Source: HK1 sp965204915 (lineage in GTDB: Bacteria > Pseudomonadota > Gammaproteobacteria > HK1). Taken from it: 64,000 nucleotides of DNA. The position numbers and the translations under genes are program-made. The stretch is from positions 806,001-870,000 of the forward strand of contig OZ242023.1 of the NCBI GenBank assembly GCA_965204915.1, written 5' to 3'. The notes beneath the pieces were generated by a model, which saw nothing but the letters and a program-made list of their open reading frames with translations, did no database searches and had not been told where the DNA came from. Below are positions 41,793-50,152 of this stretch, one piece after another. Position 1 is the first letter of the stretch. Each line of letters opens with the position of its first letter.

Positions 41793-42066
41793 ATGAAAGT
41801 CCTGGTGCTCGGTGGCGGGGTGATCGGGGTCACCACCGCTTCCCGGAGGCGGCGACTACTCGAATCCCGAGTACTGGGCGGGCCTGCGGCCGATGACCCC
41901 GACCACGGCGCCGATCTTCGGCGCCGCCCGTTACCGCAACCTGATGCTCAACGTCGGCCACGGCCACATCGGCTGGACGATGGCGTGCGGGTCGGCGAAG
42001 GTCGTCGCCGATCTGCTTGCCGGGCGTGATCCCGGGATCGATCTCGATGGGATGCTCTACGCCTGA
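41793..42066 (+). pseudogene. dadA: dadA (D-amino-acid dehydrogenase) collapsed to its two ends
   Basis: It starts MKVLVLGGGVIGVTTA, the FAD-binding N-terminus of DadA, then changes frame to GGDYSNPEYWAGLRPMTPTT followed by APIFGAARYRNLMLNVGHGH and IGWTMACGSAKVVADLL, the authentic DadA C-terminus, ending at a TGA (42064-42066). About 330 central codons are gone. The junction is near 41842-41850. The gene cannot be functional. Confidence 0.88.
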
Positions 42067-43387
42067 GCCGGCCGGTACGTCGAGAGCGGGACCATGCCTC
42101 GCGTTGCTCTCCGCCTGCGCGCTTACCGGGTGCGCCGCCATCGGGTACTACGCGCAGTCGGTGACCGGCCATCTCGGGCTGATGTACCGGGCGCGACCGA
42201 TCGAGACGGTCATCGCGGCGCCGGACACCGATCCGGGCCTTGCCGCGCGGCTGCGTACCGCCCTCGACATCCGGGAGTTCGCCTCCGATGCCCTCGCCCT
42301 GCCCGCGAACGCCAGCTACCGCCGCTACGTCGAGCTCGATCGCCGATTCGTGGTGTGGAACGTGGTGGCGACGCCGGAGCTGTCGCTGGCGCCCAGGCAG
42401 TGGTGCTTCCCCGTAGCCGGATGTCTGAGCTATCGCGGCTACTTCTCCGAATCCGCCGCCGAGACGTACGCCGAGGCGCTGGAAGCCCGGGGCTGGGACG
42501 TCACCGTGGCCGGGGTTCGTGCGTACTCGACGCTCGGCTGGTTCGCCGATCCGCTGCTGAGCTCCATGGTCGAGCTGCCGGAATACCTCCTCGCCCGGAT
42601 CGTCTTCCACGAACTCGCACACCAGCGGCTCTACGTCCCCGGCGACCCCGAGCTCAACGAATCCTTTGCGGTCGTGGTCGAGCGTGCGGGGGTGGACCGA
42701 TGGATCGAGGCGGCGGGGCGGGCGGACCTGACCGAACGCCACCGCATCGCCGCCGGTCGCGAAGCCGCGTTCCTCGCGCTGCTGCGCGGCGTGCGCCGCG
42801 ACCTCGATGCCGTGTATGCGTCCTCCCGCTCCGATGCGGAGAAGCGGGCGGCGAAGGTGCAGCGGATCGAAGGGCTGAAGGCACGGTATGCGGCGCTACG
42901 GACGGGGTGGGAGGACGGTCCGACCTACGACGCCTGGTTCGAGCGCGGGGTGAACAATGCGGCGATCGCGCTCGTGTCCACCTACGATCGGTGGGTCCCC
43001 GCGCTGGAAGCGCTGCTCGCGCGATACGGGGGCGACCTCCAGGCGCTCTATCGCGCGGGCGACGTGCTCGCAGCGCTGTCCCCGGACGAGCGCCAGTCCA
43101 GGTTGGAGGCGCTGGAGCGGACCGCTCGGGGGAGCCTGCTGCCGGATCGGCAGCGTCGCCGATGCTTCCCGAATGCCGCATTCGCCACCGGAGGATGCCG
43201 GGAAAGGGGCATGAGCAGCGATCTCCGCCGAGGTCCCGAGCTTGGTGGCCTTGGTGGCATGACCGGGATTTCGCGGCCATCCCGGCCGCTTGGGCATCCG
43301 ATCGTCGCGATTCGCGGGACGGCTTCGGGCTTGGCGGAAATTGCCGGCGCACGAGGGACGACGTACGCCTGGACCCGGGCGCTGTAG
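42047..43387 (+). CDS. Putative lipoprotein aminopeptidase (PF10023-type)
   Basis: The 446-residue frame encodes a protein with an N-terminal signal and lipobox (LLSACALTGCAAIGYY), so it is probably a membrane lipoprotein. It then shows ANASYRRYVELDRRFVVWNV, WCFPVAGCLSYRGYFSE and the zinc-binding HELAHQRLYVPGDPELNESF. This matches the putative aminopeptidase family PF10023. Family sequence ends near residue 370; the following 75 residues look like read-through of non-coding DNA, suggesting loss of the original stop. The ATG at 42047 overlaps the dadA remnant. Confidence 0.75.
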   Translation: MGCSTPEPAGTSRAGPCLALLSACALTGCAAIGYYAQSVTGHLGLMYRARPIETVIAAPDTDPGLAARLRTALDIREFASDALALPANASYRRYVELDRRFVVWNVVATPELSLAPRQWCFPVAGCLSYRGYFSESAAETYAEALEARGWDVTVAGVRAYSTLGWFADPLLSSMVELPEYLLARIVFHELAHQRLYVPGDPELNESFAVVVERAGVDRWIEAAGRADLTERHRIAAGREAAFLALLRGVRRDLDAVYASSRSDAEKRAAKVQRIEGLKARYAALRTGWEDGPTYDAWFERGVNNAAIALVSTYDRWVPALEALLARYGGDLQALYRAGDVLAALSPDERQSRLEALERTARGSLLPDRQRRRCFPNAAFATGGCRERGMSSDLRRGPELGGLGGMTGISRPSRPLGHPIVAIRGTASGLAEIAGARGTTYAWTRAL

Positions 43388-43458
43388 TACCATCCGCCGC
43401 CGCGTGATCCTGCGGACACGCCATGCTCGGACCGACCGTTCTCCCGAAGGGCCTCGCC

Positions 43459-44557
43459 ATGGAAGAAGCCAACGCAATCCATGCTCGCATCAAGGACATG
43501 CGGGGGCGTCTGGATGCCCTGAGGGGGTATCTTTGACGTCGAGGCGCGTCGCGAGAAGCTGGAGGAGGTCGACCGCGAGCTGGAGCTGCCCGACGTGTGG
43601 AGCGAGCCGGCCCGGGCACAGGCGCTGGGCCGCGAGCGCGCGGGTCTTGCCCGGATCGTCGAGGATTTCGATCGCCTCGACACCGGCATCGAAGACGCCG
43701 GGACGCTCCTCGCCCTGGCCGAGGAGGAATCCGACGCCGCGACCGTGGCCGAGGTCGCCGTCGACGTAGCCGCGCTCGACGATCGGCTCGGGGCGTTGGA
43801 GTTCCGCCGGATGTTCGCCGGCGAGATGGACCCCTCCAATGCGTTTCTCGACGTCCAGGCCGGGTCCGGCGGCACCGAGGCGCAGGACTGGGCGGAGATG
43901 CTGCTCCGCATGTACCTGCGCTGGGGCGAGCGGCGCGGATTCGCGACCGAGCTGATCGAAGTGTCGGAAGGGGAGGTGGCCGGCATCAAGAGCGCCACGG
44001 TGCGCTTCGCCGGCGACTACGCCTACGGGTGGCTGCGCACCGAGAGCGGCGTGCACCGGCTGGTGAGGAAGTCGCCGTTCGATGCCGGGCACCGCCGCCA
44101 CACCTCGTTCGCGGCGGTGTTCGTCTCGCCGGAGGTGGACGACGCCGTCGCCATCGAGATCGACCCCGGAGAGCTCAGGATCGACGTCTACCGCGCGAGC
44201 GGGGCCGGCGGCCAGCACGTCAACCGCACCGAATCCGCGGTGCGCATCACCCATCTGCCGACGAACATCGTGGTGCAGTGCCAGAACGATCGCTCGCAGC
44301 ACAAGAACAAGGCCACCGCGATGAAGCAGCTCAAGGCAAGGCTCTACGAACACGAGATGCAGAAGCGGCGCGAATCGCAGCAGGCGGTGGAGGACGACAA
44401 GGCGGACATCGGGTGGGGGAACCAGATCCGCTCCTACGTGCTCGACCAGTCCCGCATCAAGGATCTGCGCACCGGGGTCGAGATCGGCAACACCGGCGCG
44501 GTGCTCGACGGCGACATCGACCGCTTCATCGAAGCGAGCCTCAAGGCGGGGGTGTGA
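43459..44557 (+). CDS. prfB: Peptide chain release factor 2, with programmed +1 frameshift
   Basis: RF2 terminates translation at UGA and UAA. Zero frame runs MEEANAIHARIKDMRGRLDA, LRGYL, then an in-frame UGA at codon 26 (43534-43536). The site AGGGGGTATCTTTGAC has the internal Shine-Dalgarno-like AGGGGG followed by CUU UGA C, the classic autoregulatory frameshift signal. The +1 frame continues DVEARREKLEEVDRELELPD to the stop at 44557, about 365 residues in all. The SPF codon-recognition tripeptide (VRKSPFDAGH) and the catalytic GGQ (GAGGQHVNRTESAV) are present. The expected downstream lysS is absent. Confidence 0.97.
43522..43537 (+). promoter_or_regulatory. prfB recoding site
   Basis: AGGGGGTATCTTTGAC: an SD-like element placed just before CUU-UGA-C, directing +1 frameshifting when RF2 is scarce. 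Confidence 0.95.
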
Positions 44558-44999
44558 GGTGGCCGGAGCAGCGGGAAGGGAAGGGGAGCGGGGCGCCGCC
44601 GGTGCACTGGACGCGATTCCCGAGCCGGCGCTTCATCCGTTCCATGCGCAACCACCTTGCCGCCCCACCGCAAGATCCCGGGAGTGGAATCCTGGGAGCG
44701 CAGGCGGGACGCCCGCGTCCGTCAGGACGCGCCGCTCCCAGGCTCGCAACTGGCACTTGGTTCCGGCTATGCCGGGGTGGGACATGTCGGTCGGCCCGAT
44801 GCACCGACAAACAGACCGGCGGTGGGTCCGCCGGGCAATGCGCCGAAGACCGGCCACCGACTACCGAACACCGCCCCCCGAGGACCGGCGGCGGGTTCGC
44901 CGGACGGTGTACCGGGGACCGAAGACCGAATCACCGGTCACTGACTACCGATCATCGATGACCAATCACCGACTCACCCGATAAGAGGAAACCACCGCC
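44558..44999. other. Intergenic region with dispersed palindromes
   Basis: 442 bp after prfB without a gene. It contains a CCTGGGAGCG hairpin (44689-44742), a GGTTCCGGCTATGCCGGG element (about 44758-44782), and a run of ACCGACTACCG/ACCGGTCACTGACTACCG-type short imperfect repeats (about 44850-44980). A purine-rich AAGAGGAAA just before 45000 is the likely ribosome binding site for the next gene. Confidence 0.6.
44689..44742 (+). repeat. CCTGGGAGCG hairpin repeat, copy 2
   Basis: TCCTGGGAGCGCAGGCGGGA and the following CGCCCGCGTCC, with GGACGCGCCGCTCCCAGG, form a long imperfect hairpin related to those at 35519 and 55564. Confidence 0.75.
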
Positions 45000-46748
45000 A
45001 TGTCCGCCACCGCCCAGCAGATCGCATCACGCACCGCCGAGGACACCCTCGCGCAGAAGAGCCGGGACGCCGACGTCGTCTCCGGCGGCCACCTCGTCGC
45101 CAGGGCGCTCAGGAACGAAGGCGTCGACACCATCTTCACCCTCTGCGGCGGGCACATCATCGACATCTACGACGGCTGCATCGACGAGGGCATCCAGGTG
45201 GTGGACGTGCGCCACGAGCAGGTCGCGGCGCACGCGGCGGACGGCTACGCGCGCCAGACCGGGCGGCTCGGGTGCGTGGTGACCACCGCCGGCCCCGGCT
45301 GCACCAACGCGGTCACCGGCATCGCCACCGCGTTCCGCTCCGAGAGCCCGGTACTGCACATCGGCGGCCAGGCCGCGCAGACCCAGCACCGCATGGGCGG
45401 TCTCCAGGACCTGCCCCACGTGGACATGATGCGCCCGATCACCAAGTTCTCCTCCACCGTCGCCTCCACCGAGCGGGTCGCGGACATGGTCGCGATGGCC
45501 GCCCGCGAATGCTTCACCGGCGCCCCGGGGCCGTCCTACCTGGAGATCCCGCGCGACGTGCTCGACCGCGAGATCCCCTTCAGCGACGCGGTGGTTCCGG
45601 CCGCCGGCGCCTACCGCGCCTCCACCCGCTCGGCCGGGGACCCGGACGACGTCGAGCAGCTCGCCGATCTGCTGGTGAACTCCGAACGCCCCGCCATCCT
45701 GCTCGGCTCCCAGGTCTGGGCCGCGCGCGGGCACCGCGAAGCCATCGACATGGTGCGCGCGCTCAACGTCCCCGCGTACATGAACGGGGCGAGCCGCGGC
45801 CTGCTGCCGCCGGGCGATCCGCACTACTTCAACCGCACCCGCGGCGACGCCTTCCGGAAGTCGGACGTGATCGTCATCGCGGGCACCCCCTTCGACTTCC
45901 GCATGGGCTACGGCAAGCGGCTGAGCCGCGAGGCGGCCATCGTCCACATCGACCTCGACTACCGCACCGTGGCCAGGAACCGCGACGTGTCGCTCGGCAT
46001 CGCCGGGCATCCCGGCGCGGTCTTCAGGGCCGTCCACGACGCGGCCACGGGGCGCGCGGACAACCGCGCCAAGGCCCGCCAGCCCTGGCTCGACGAGCTG
46101 CGCGCGCTGGAGGGGTCGAAGACCGCGAAGCTGATGCCGCTGTTCCGGTCGGACGCGAGCCCCATCCACCCCTACCGCGTCGCCTGGGAGCTCAACGAGT
46201 TCCTCACCGAGGACACCGTCTACATCGGCGACGGCGGCGACGTGGTGACCATCAGCGCGCAGGCGGTGCAGCCCCGCTCCCCCGGGCACTGGATGGACCC
46301 GGGCGCCCTCGGCTCGCTGGGGGTCGGCACCGGCTTCGCGATGGCCTCGAAGCTCGTGCACCCGGACAAGGAAGTGCTCTGCTACTACGGCGACGGCTCC
46401 TTCGGCATGACCGCCTTCGACATGGAGACCGCCAACCGCTTCGGCGCCCCCTACGTCGCGGTGATCGGCAACAACTCCGCGATGAACCAGATCCGCTTCG
46501 GCCAGATCTCGAAGTACGGGGAGGAGCGCGGCGACGTGGGCAACCTGCTGGGCGACGTGCCGTTCTCGAAGTTCGGGGAGATGCTCGGCGGCTACGGCGA
46601 GGAGGTGCGCGAGGCTTCGGAGATCGCGCCCGCCCTGCAACGCGCCCGCGAGGCGGTGCGCAGCTCCGGCAAGTGCGCGGTCGTCAACGTCTGGGTCGAC
46701 CCGCGCGAGTACGCACCGGGCACCCGGAACCAGACCATGTACAAGTAA
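45000..46748 (+). CDS. Thiamine pyrophosphate-dependent enzyme (acetolactate synthase/oxalyl-CoA decarboxylase superfamily)
   Basis: A 582-residue TPP enzyme. The N-terminal domain has FTLCGGHIIDIYDGC, VDVRHEQVAAHAADGYAR with the catalytic Glu, and CVVTTAGPGCTNAVTGIATA. The C-terminal domain has GSLGVGTGFAMASKL and CYYGDGSFGMTAFDMETANR, followed by GNNSA, the GDG...N TPP-Mg motif. The order matches acetolactate synthase-like lyases, including oxalyl-CoA decarboxylase and 2-hydroxyacyl-CoA lyase. Because a formyl-CoA-transferase-type gene follows 195 bp downstream on the same strand, a 2-hydroxyacyl- or oxalyl-CoA lyase is plausible, but it is not a clear Oxc sequence. Confidence 0.85.
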   Translation: MSATAQQIASRTAEDTLAQKSRDADVVSGGHLVARALRNEGVDTIFTLCGGHIIDIYDGCIDEGIQVVDVRHEQVAAHAADGYARQTGRLGCVVTTAGPGCTNAVTGIATAFRSESPVLHIGGQAAQTQHRMGGLQDLPHVDMMRPITKFSSTVASTERVADMVAMAARECFTGAPGPSYLEIPRDVLDREIPFSDAVVPAAGAYRASTRSAGDPDDVEQLADLLVNSERPAILLGSQVWAARGHREAIDMVRALNVPAYMNGASRGLLPPGDPHYFNRTRGDAFRKSDVIVIAGTPFDFRMGYGKRLSREAAIVHIDLDYRTVARNRDVSLGIAGHPGAVFRAVHDAATGRADNRAKARQPWLDELRALEGSKTAKLMPLFRSDASPIHPYRVAWELNEFLTEDTVYIGDGGDVVTISAQAVQPRSPGHWMDPGALGSLGVGTGFAMASKLVHPDKEVLCYYGDGSFGMTAFDMETANRFGAPYVAVIGNNSAMNQIRFGQISKYGEERGDVGNLLGDVPFSKFGEMLGGYGEEVREASEIAPALQRAREAVRSSGKCAVVNVWVDPREYAPGTRNQTMYK

Positions 46749-46775
46749 CCCGGCTTCGAGACTCGAAATGCGACC

Positions 46776-46800
46776 GTCATTCCCGCGCAAGCGGGAATCC
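46776..46800 (+). repeat. GTCATTCCCGCG palindromic repeat, third copy
   Basis: GTCATTCCCGCGCAAGCGGG followed by AATCC; same family as 38134 and 38209, located between the TPP enzyme and the CoA-transferase. Confidence 0.85.
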
Positions 46801-46943
46801 ATACCGGCCATCGGATTCGACAAGCGGCCGGACGTACCGGAGCGGAAACGAACCTCGAAACACGGAAGACGAGAGCCGGCGCGGCTCGCGCCGGCCGGAA
46901 CGTCGCAAACGAGACAAGGGCAAACGAACAAGGGGGCCAGTTC

Positions 46944-48224
46944 ATGAGCAAGGCACTCGAAGGCGTGCGCATCCTCGACATGACGCACGTGCAGTCGGGA
47001 CCCACCTGCACCCAGCTCCTCGCCTGGTTCGGCGCGGACGTGCTGAAAGTCGAACGTCCGGGCACCGGCGACGCCACCCGCGGGCAGCTTCGCGACCTCC
47101 CCGGCGTGGACAGCCTCTACTTCACCATGCTGAACCACAACAAGCGCAGCATCACGCTGAACACCAAGACCGGGCGCGGCAAGGCCATCTTCACCCGCCT
47201 CGTCGAGGAGTGCGACGTCCTGGTCGAGAACTTCGCCCCGGGCGCGCTCGACCGCATGGGCTTTACCTGGCAGCGCATCCAGGAGATCAACCCGAGGATC
47301 GTCTACGCCTCGGTCAAGGGCTTCGGCCCGGGTCCCTACCAGGAGTGCAAGGTCTACGAGAACGTGGCCCAGTGCACCGGCGGCTCGGCCAGCACCACCG
47401 GCTTCGACGACGGCCCCCCGCTGGTCACCGGCGCCCAGATCGGCGACTCCGGCACCGGCCTGCATCTGGCGCTCGGGATCGTCACCGCGCTCTACCACCG
47501 CGAGAAGACGGGGCGGGGGCAGCGCGTGGAGTGCGCGATGCAGGACGGGGTGCTGAACCTGTGCCGGGTGAAGCTGCGCGACCAGCAGCGCCTCGCCCAC
47601 GGGCCGCTGCGCGAGTACCCGCAGTACCCCAACGGGACCTTCGGCGACGCCGCCCCGCGCTCGGGCAACGCCTCCGGCGGCGGGCAGCCCGGCTGGGTGG
47701 TGAAGACCAAGGGATGGGAGAGCGACCCCAACGCCTACATCTACGTCATCACCCAGGCCGCCGCGTTTCCGGCGCTGGCGAAAGCCATCGGGCGCGAGGA
47801 CTGGCTCGACGACCCGGAGTGGAGCACCCCGGAGGCGCGTCTTCCCAAGCTCGACCAAGTATTCGCCGAGATCGAGAGATGGACCATGACCAGGGACAAG
47901 CTCGAGGTCATGGAGATCCTCAACCCCCTGAACGTGCCCTGCGGACCGATCCTGTCGATGAAGGAGCTGGCCGAGGAGCCGTCGCTACGCGCGACCGGCA
48001 CGGTGGTGGAGGTGGACCACCCGACCCGGGGTCCCTACCTCACGGTGGGCAACCCCATCAAGCTCTCGGCGTCGCCGTCGGAGGTGGCCCGCTCGCCCCT
48101 GCTCGGCGAGCACACGTTCGAGATCATGCGCGAGGTGCTGGGCTTTTCTGCCGAGGAGATCGAGGCGGCGCGGGCGGAGGGCGCCATCGGCAGCGAGGAC
48201 GCGGGGGAGCCGGCGGCGGCTTGA
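46944..48224 (+). CDS. Class III CoA-transferase (formyl-CoA transferase-like)
   Basis: A 426-residue CaiB/BaiF-family enzyme that moves CoA between carboxylic acids. It has ILDMTHVQSGPTCTQLLAWF, GADVLKVERPGTGD, the conserved YFTMLNHNKRSITLN, NFAPGALDRMGF with upstream VENF, and the active-site Asp region GAQIGDSGTGLHLALGI. The stretch ASGGGQPGWVVKTKGWESDP, followed by NAYIY, closely resembles formyl-CoA:oxalate CoA-transferase (Frc). With the preceding TPP enzyme it may form an oxalate-degradation-like pair; the actual substrates are unproven. The ATG at 46944 follows GGGGGCC. Confidence 0.87.
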   Translation: MSKALEGVRILDMTHVQSGPTCTQLLAWFGADVLKVERPGTGDATRGQLRDLPGVDSLYFTMLNHNKRSITLNTKTGRGKAIFTRLVEECDVLVENFAPGALDRMGFTWQRIQEINPRIVYASVKGFGPGPYQECKVYENVAQCTGGSASTTGFDDGPPLVTGAQIGDSGTGLHLALGIVTALYHREKTGRGQRVECAMQDGVLNLCRVKLRDQQRLAHGPLREYPQYPNGTFGDAAPRSGNASGGGQPGWVVKTKGWESDPNAYIYVITQAAAFPALAKAIGREDWLDDPEWSTPEARLPKLDQVFAEIERWTMTRDKLEVMEILNPLNVPCGPILSMKELAEEPSLRATGTVVEVDHPTRGPYLTVGNPIKLSASPSEVARSPLLGEHTFEIMREVLGFSAEEIEAARAEGAIGSEDAGEPAAA

Positions 48225-48502
48225 GCGCCGGCAGAGCCTCCGGCCAGGCAGGAGGATGGTGAGCCGCGACCGCGATACGGTGGATCGACCCGCCACCATC
48301 TCGTAGCGCATGGACGGGCAACGGCCGCGGTACTGCGGCCTGATCACGCCGAACGGACTCGACTCCGGTACACGGGAGACAGCGCGGGGTTGACGATCCG
48401 ATATGGCCGGTGGTCCTATTCCCCACGAGAGGCGCCCGGGTGTCGGTGGAGGCCGTACCGTCATCGGAGGGCGGCAAGGCGATGCCCGGGGGAGGAACGA
48501 AA
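48225..48502. other. Intergenic region before the restriction-modification genes
   Basis: 278 bp with no recognised gene. It marks the switch from metabolic genes to the right-hand defence island. No integrase, transposase or tRNA is visible at the boundary. Confidence 0.4.
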
Positions 48503-49234
48503 ATGCGTGCGACCCTTACCCGGGAGGTGCCCGCGCGTCGGGCACGAAAGCGGAAACGGACCGTTCGGAACGGAGAGCCGACCAACGATCTCGTTTTCAG
48601 CGCCCATGCAGGCGGAAACGAGAACATCTTTCCGCAGATTCTGTCACTGTACGTCCCTCGATCCAGCATCGTCGCCGATGTCACTTACGGCGAAGGCGTG
48701 TTCTGGCGTAACGTTCCCGACGATTGGTACGTCTTGCTCGGGACGGACATCCAGACCGGCACCGACTGTCGAAACCTGCCCTATGGCGACGGCGAGATTG
48801 ATTGCGTGGTGCTCGACCCGCCCTACATGCACACTCCTGGAGGTACCGCGCATACGGTGCACGCTGCCTTCGAGAAGCACTACCGCAACAACGGAACCGG
48901 CAACAAGACCACGAAGAAGTACCATGAAGCCGTGCTCGCACTGTACGAGGATGCAGGCAAGGAAGCCTGCAGGGTCCTTCGTGACCGGGGGGTCTGCATC
49001 GTCAAATGCCAGGACGAAGTGTGCGCCAATCGGCAACGGTTCACCCACATGGAGATCATCCAGGCGTACCAGGAGCTTGGCTTTGTCGCCGAAGATCTCT
49101 TCGTCGTCGTCCGGAACAACCGCCCCGGTGTGAGCCGCACCGTCCGGCAAGTTCATGCCCGGAAAAATCATTCGTACTTCCTGGTGTTCTGGAAGCGCGG
49201 GGCGTCCAGAGGCATCTGGGAACGTCCCGAATGA
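48503..49234 (+). CDS. DNA methyltransferase (DPPY class) of a restriction-modification pair
   Basis: A 243-residue S-adenosylmethionine-dependent DNA methylase. IVADVTYGEGVFWRNV looks like the SAM-binding motif I, and VVLDPPYMHTPGG near residue 105 is the catalytic DPPY motif of adenine-N6 or cytosine-N4 methylases. RKNHSYFLVFWKRG near the end is typical of short DNA-modification methylases. The ATG at 48503 was chosen for the strong GGGGGAGGAAC upstream; two earlier in-frame starts lack this. Its stop overlaps the next ATG (ATGA), so methylase and putative nuclease are translated in tandem. Confidence 0.82.
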   Translation: MRATLTREVPARRARKRKRTVRNGEPTNDLVFSAHAGGNENIFPQILSLYVPRSSIVADVTYGEGVFWRNVPDDWYVLLGTDIQTGTDCRNLPYGDGEIDCVVLDPPYMHTPGGTAHTVHAAFEKHYRNNGTGNKTTKKYHEAVLALYEDAGKEACRVLRDRGVCIVKCQDEVCANRQRFTHMEIIQAYQELGFVAEDLFVVVRNNRPGVSRTVRQVHARKNHSYFLVFWKRGASRGIWERPE

Positions 49235-49734
49235 ACTCCATCGATCTTCTGGTGGAGATCATCCGGGAGCATTCTCCGGAGAACATCTGGCTCGATTCGC
49301 CGTTGATTGGGTACCGGATGCTCGGGAACACCAATCGAGGCGAAATCGGAGAGGAATTCGTCAGACGCTACCTGGAGAAGCACGGTATTCCCGTGGAGAA
49401 GGGAAACCGGACATCGAGGACCGACCTGCGGGTAGACACCATGCGGATGGAGGTAAAGACAGCCTCCCTCGGCGCCAACGGGACGTTTCAGTTCAATCAC
49501 GTGCGATTGGATCGAAAGTATGACTACTTGCTATGCCTCGGGATCTGCCCCGAGCGCGTAGTCTTCAACATGTGGCGCAAGGGCATCGTTGCCGAGCACC
49601 GGGCCGGCGCACTGGTCCGAATGGCAGAAGGGCAGGCAGTCACGTACAAGCTCACGAAGAAGCTCGCCGACATGAGGGACATCGACGGGTTCCCCGGGGC
49701 AATCACGGTTGCACTTGCAAGAGATGAGACGTGA
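49231..49734 (+). CDS. Putative PD-(D/E)XK restriction endonuclease
   Basis: A 167-residue protein with GEIGEEFVRRYLEKHGIPVE followed by the PD-(D/E)XK-like pair RTDLRVD (about residue 63) and MEVKTASLG (E-x-K near 73-75), then FNHVRLDRKYDYLLCLGI. This architecture and its 4-nt overlap with a DNA methylase make it the likely cognate restriction nuclease. Recognition sequence unknown. It looks complete. Confidence 0.7.
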   Translation: MNSIDLLVEIIREHSPENIWLDSPLIGYRMLGNTNRGEIGEEFVRRYLEKHGIPVEKGNRTSRTDLRVDTMRMEVKTASLGANGTFQFNHVRLDRKYDYLLCLGICPERVVFNMWRKGIVAEHRAGALVRMAEGQAVTYKLTKKLADMRDIDGFPGAITVALARDET

Positions 49735-49846
49735 CCACCCCGTTCCGGCCAAGCGTCGCGGCGAGAGAGCGAACTTGTTTGCCTGAGCTACCAACCGTCG
49801 CAAAACGCGCCCCCCGCCCGGAGTGAGCCGGAGGGGGCGAAAGCAA

Positions 49847-50152
49847 ATGCAACTCACCCCATCTCAACGAAGTGCCATCCGGCACGGCGGAAACAACCTC
49901 CAATTCATCGCGTGCGCGGGCTCCGGCAAGGTGGAAGTCGTCGCCCGCCGTGTCGTGTATTTGCTGGACCCGACGAATGCAAACCCCCTTGCCCCGGCGA
50001 ACATTATTGCCTTCACGTTTACTGACAAGGCTGCCGCGGAACTCCAAGAGCGGATCGTCACCCGCATCAGTGACTTGCCGCCCGCGCCGGTCCGGAGGAA
50101 GTGCGTGGAGTGCGACGATCGAGGCATGTGTACCGCCGATCGGGCGGCCTGA
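49847..50152 (+). pseudogene. UvrD/Rep-type helicase N-terminal fragment
   Basis: 101 residues begin MQLTPSQRSAIRHGGNNLQF, then IACAGSGKVEVVARRVVYLL and IIAFTFTDKAAAELQERIVT, the first motifs of superfamily 1A helicases. The protein stops before motif II. Walker A reads GSGKV instead of GSGKT, losing the Thr that coordinates Mg. The stop overlaps the start of the DUF4338 gene (tgATG), so the reading frame boundary looks normal for an operon although the helicase is dead. It may be a leftover of a full UvrD-like gene that headed this operon. Confidence 0.75.

Noticed and set aside
45027..47858. 943-codon minus-strand open frame over the TPP enzyme and CoA-transferase
   Set aside because: Antisense shadow; both + strand genes have clear family motifs.
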